A stretch of 64,000 nucleotides of DNA from positions 1 through 64,000 of the forward strand of contig JAZNVL010000050.1 of NCBI GenBank assembly GCA_045592785.1. The letters are read 5' to 3'. Position numbers and translations under genes: made by a program. Position 1 is the first letter of the stretch, and each line of letters starts with the position of its first letter. The notes beneath the pieces were generated by a model. The model was not told where the DNA came from and searched no databases. It saw nothing but the letters and a program-made list of their open reading frames with translations. Shown here piece after piece: positions 63,947 through 64,000 of the stretch. This DNA comes from RGIG8244 sp045592785. Lineage in GTDB: Bacteria; Verrucomicrobiota; Lentisphaeria; Victivallales; UBA1829.

Positions 63947-63974
63947 TTGAAAAAAAGTTTCATGCTGTTATATT
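63947..63974 (+). promoter_or_regulatory. Promoter reading off the right edge
   Basis: TTGAAA (63947-63952), 16 bp, TATATT (63969-63974). The gene it serves lies beyond the window. The preceding 63 bp after tRNA-Glu show no gene. Confidence 0.55.
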
Positions 63975-64000
63975 ACTGTTTGAAGTCAGTACATAAGGTT

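Overview
The window is one contiguous stretch of chromosomal DNA of moderate GC content. It is densely coded, with about 45 protein genes, two tRNA genes, no recognisable transposase, integrase, phage gene, CRISPR array or rRNA. The content points to a Gram-negative, PVC-type bacterium, most likely Lentisphaerota (Victivallis-like), but this placement is inferred from gene content alone. The supporting features are an alpha-2-macroglobulin/penicillin-binding protein 1C pair, a SecA with a long insertion, a chimeric GntR/LacI-type regulator, an AraC regulator opposite a Gfo/Idh/MocA oxidoreductase, and a giant AIDA-repeat/fibronectin-like surface protein.

Layout. 78-6655 (minus): operon of a zinc-ribbon protein, pyrE, secA, archaeal-type phosphoglycerate mutase and leuC. 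6820-7386 (plus): tRNA-Leu and a degenerate hemerythrin-like protein. 7377-15680 (minus): tightly overlapping operon of a Pro/Ala-rich exported protein, an ABC-2 permease, an ABC ATPase, a GldF-GldG-like fusion, a DUF4340-like protein, thiD and a cell-wall amidase. 15911-29365 (plus): ridA, rpmE, prfA, an MsbA-type exporter, an M16 peptidase, alpha-2-macroglobulin and pbpC. 29366-31562: oxidoreductase and AraC regulator, divergent. 31563-38376 (minus): site-2 protease, ABC ATPase and pheA; then a MurB-Ddl fusion, hisI and a lipoprotein; then citrate synthase. 38610-39437 (plus): RRM RNA-binding protein with 45-bp repeats. 39665-48148 (minus): comEC-argF-argD, folK-serA, aroE and a GntR/LacI regulator. 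48585-53330 (minus): the giant repeat protein. 53548-58567 (plus): a translationally coupled six-gene cluster (hotdog dehydratase, thioesterase, ketosynthase, short ketosynthase-like protein, B12/radical SAM enzyme, glycosyltransferase-DUF2062). 58559-63586 (minus): GT39-like membrane protein and carB. 63808-63883: tRNA-Glu.

How the genes work together. Most of the window is core metabolism: arginine/pyrimidine (carB, argF, argD, pyrE), aromatic amino acids (aroE, pheA), serine, leucine, histidine, folate and glycolysis/TCA. The rest is envelope biology: peptidoglycan (MurB-Ddl, amidase, PBP1C), envelope defence (alpha-2-macroglobulin) and export systems. The most likely home of undescribed biology is 53548-58567. 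It looks like an aryl-polyene/unusual-lipid pathway that carries a cobalamin-binding radical SAM enzyme. Other notable points are the MurB-Ddl fusion with an internal start signal, the GldFG-like operon, the leaderless AIDA-repeat protein, and two palindromic operators next to their probable regulators.

The promoters I could place share one architecture: a TTGnnn box, a spacer of mostly 16 bp, and a TATRNT-like box.
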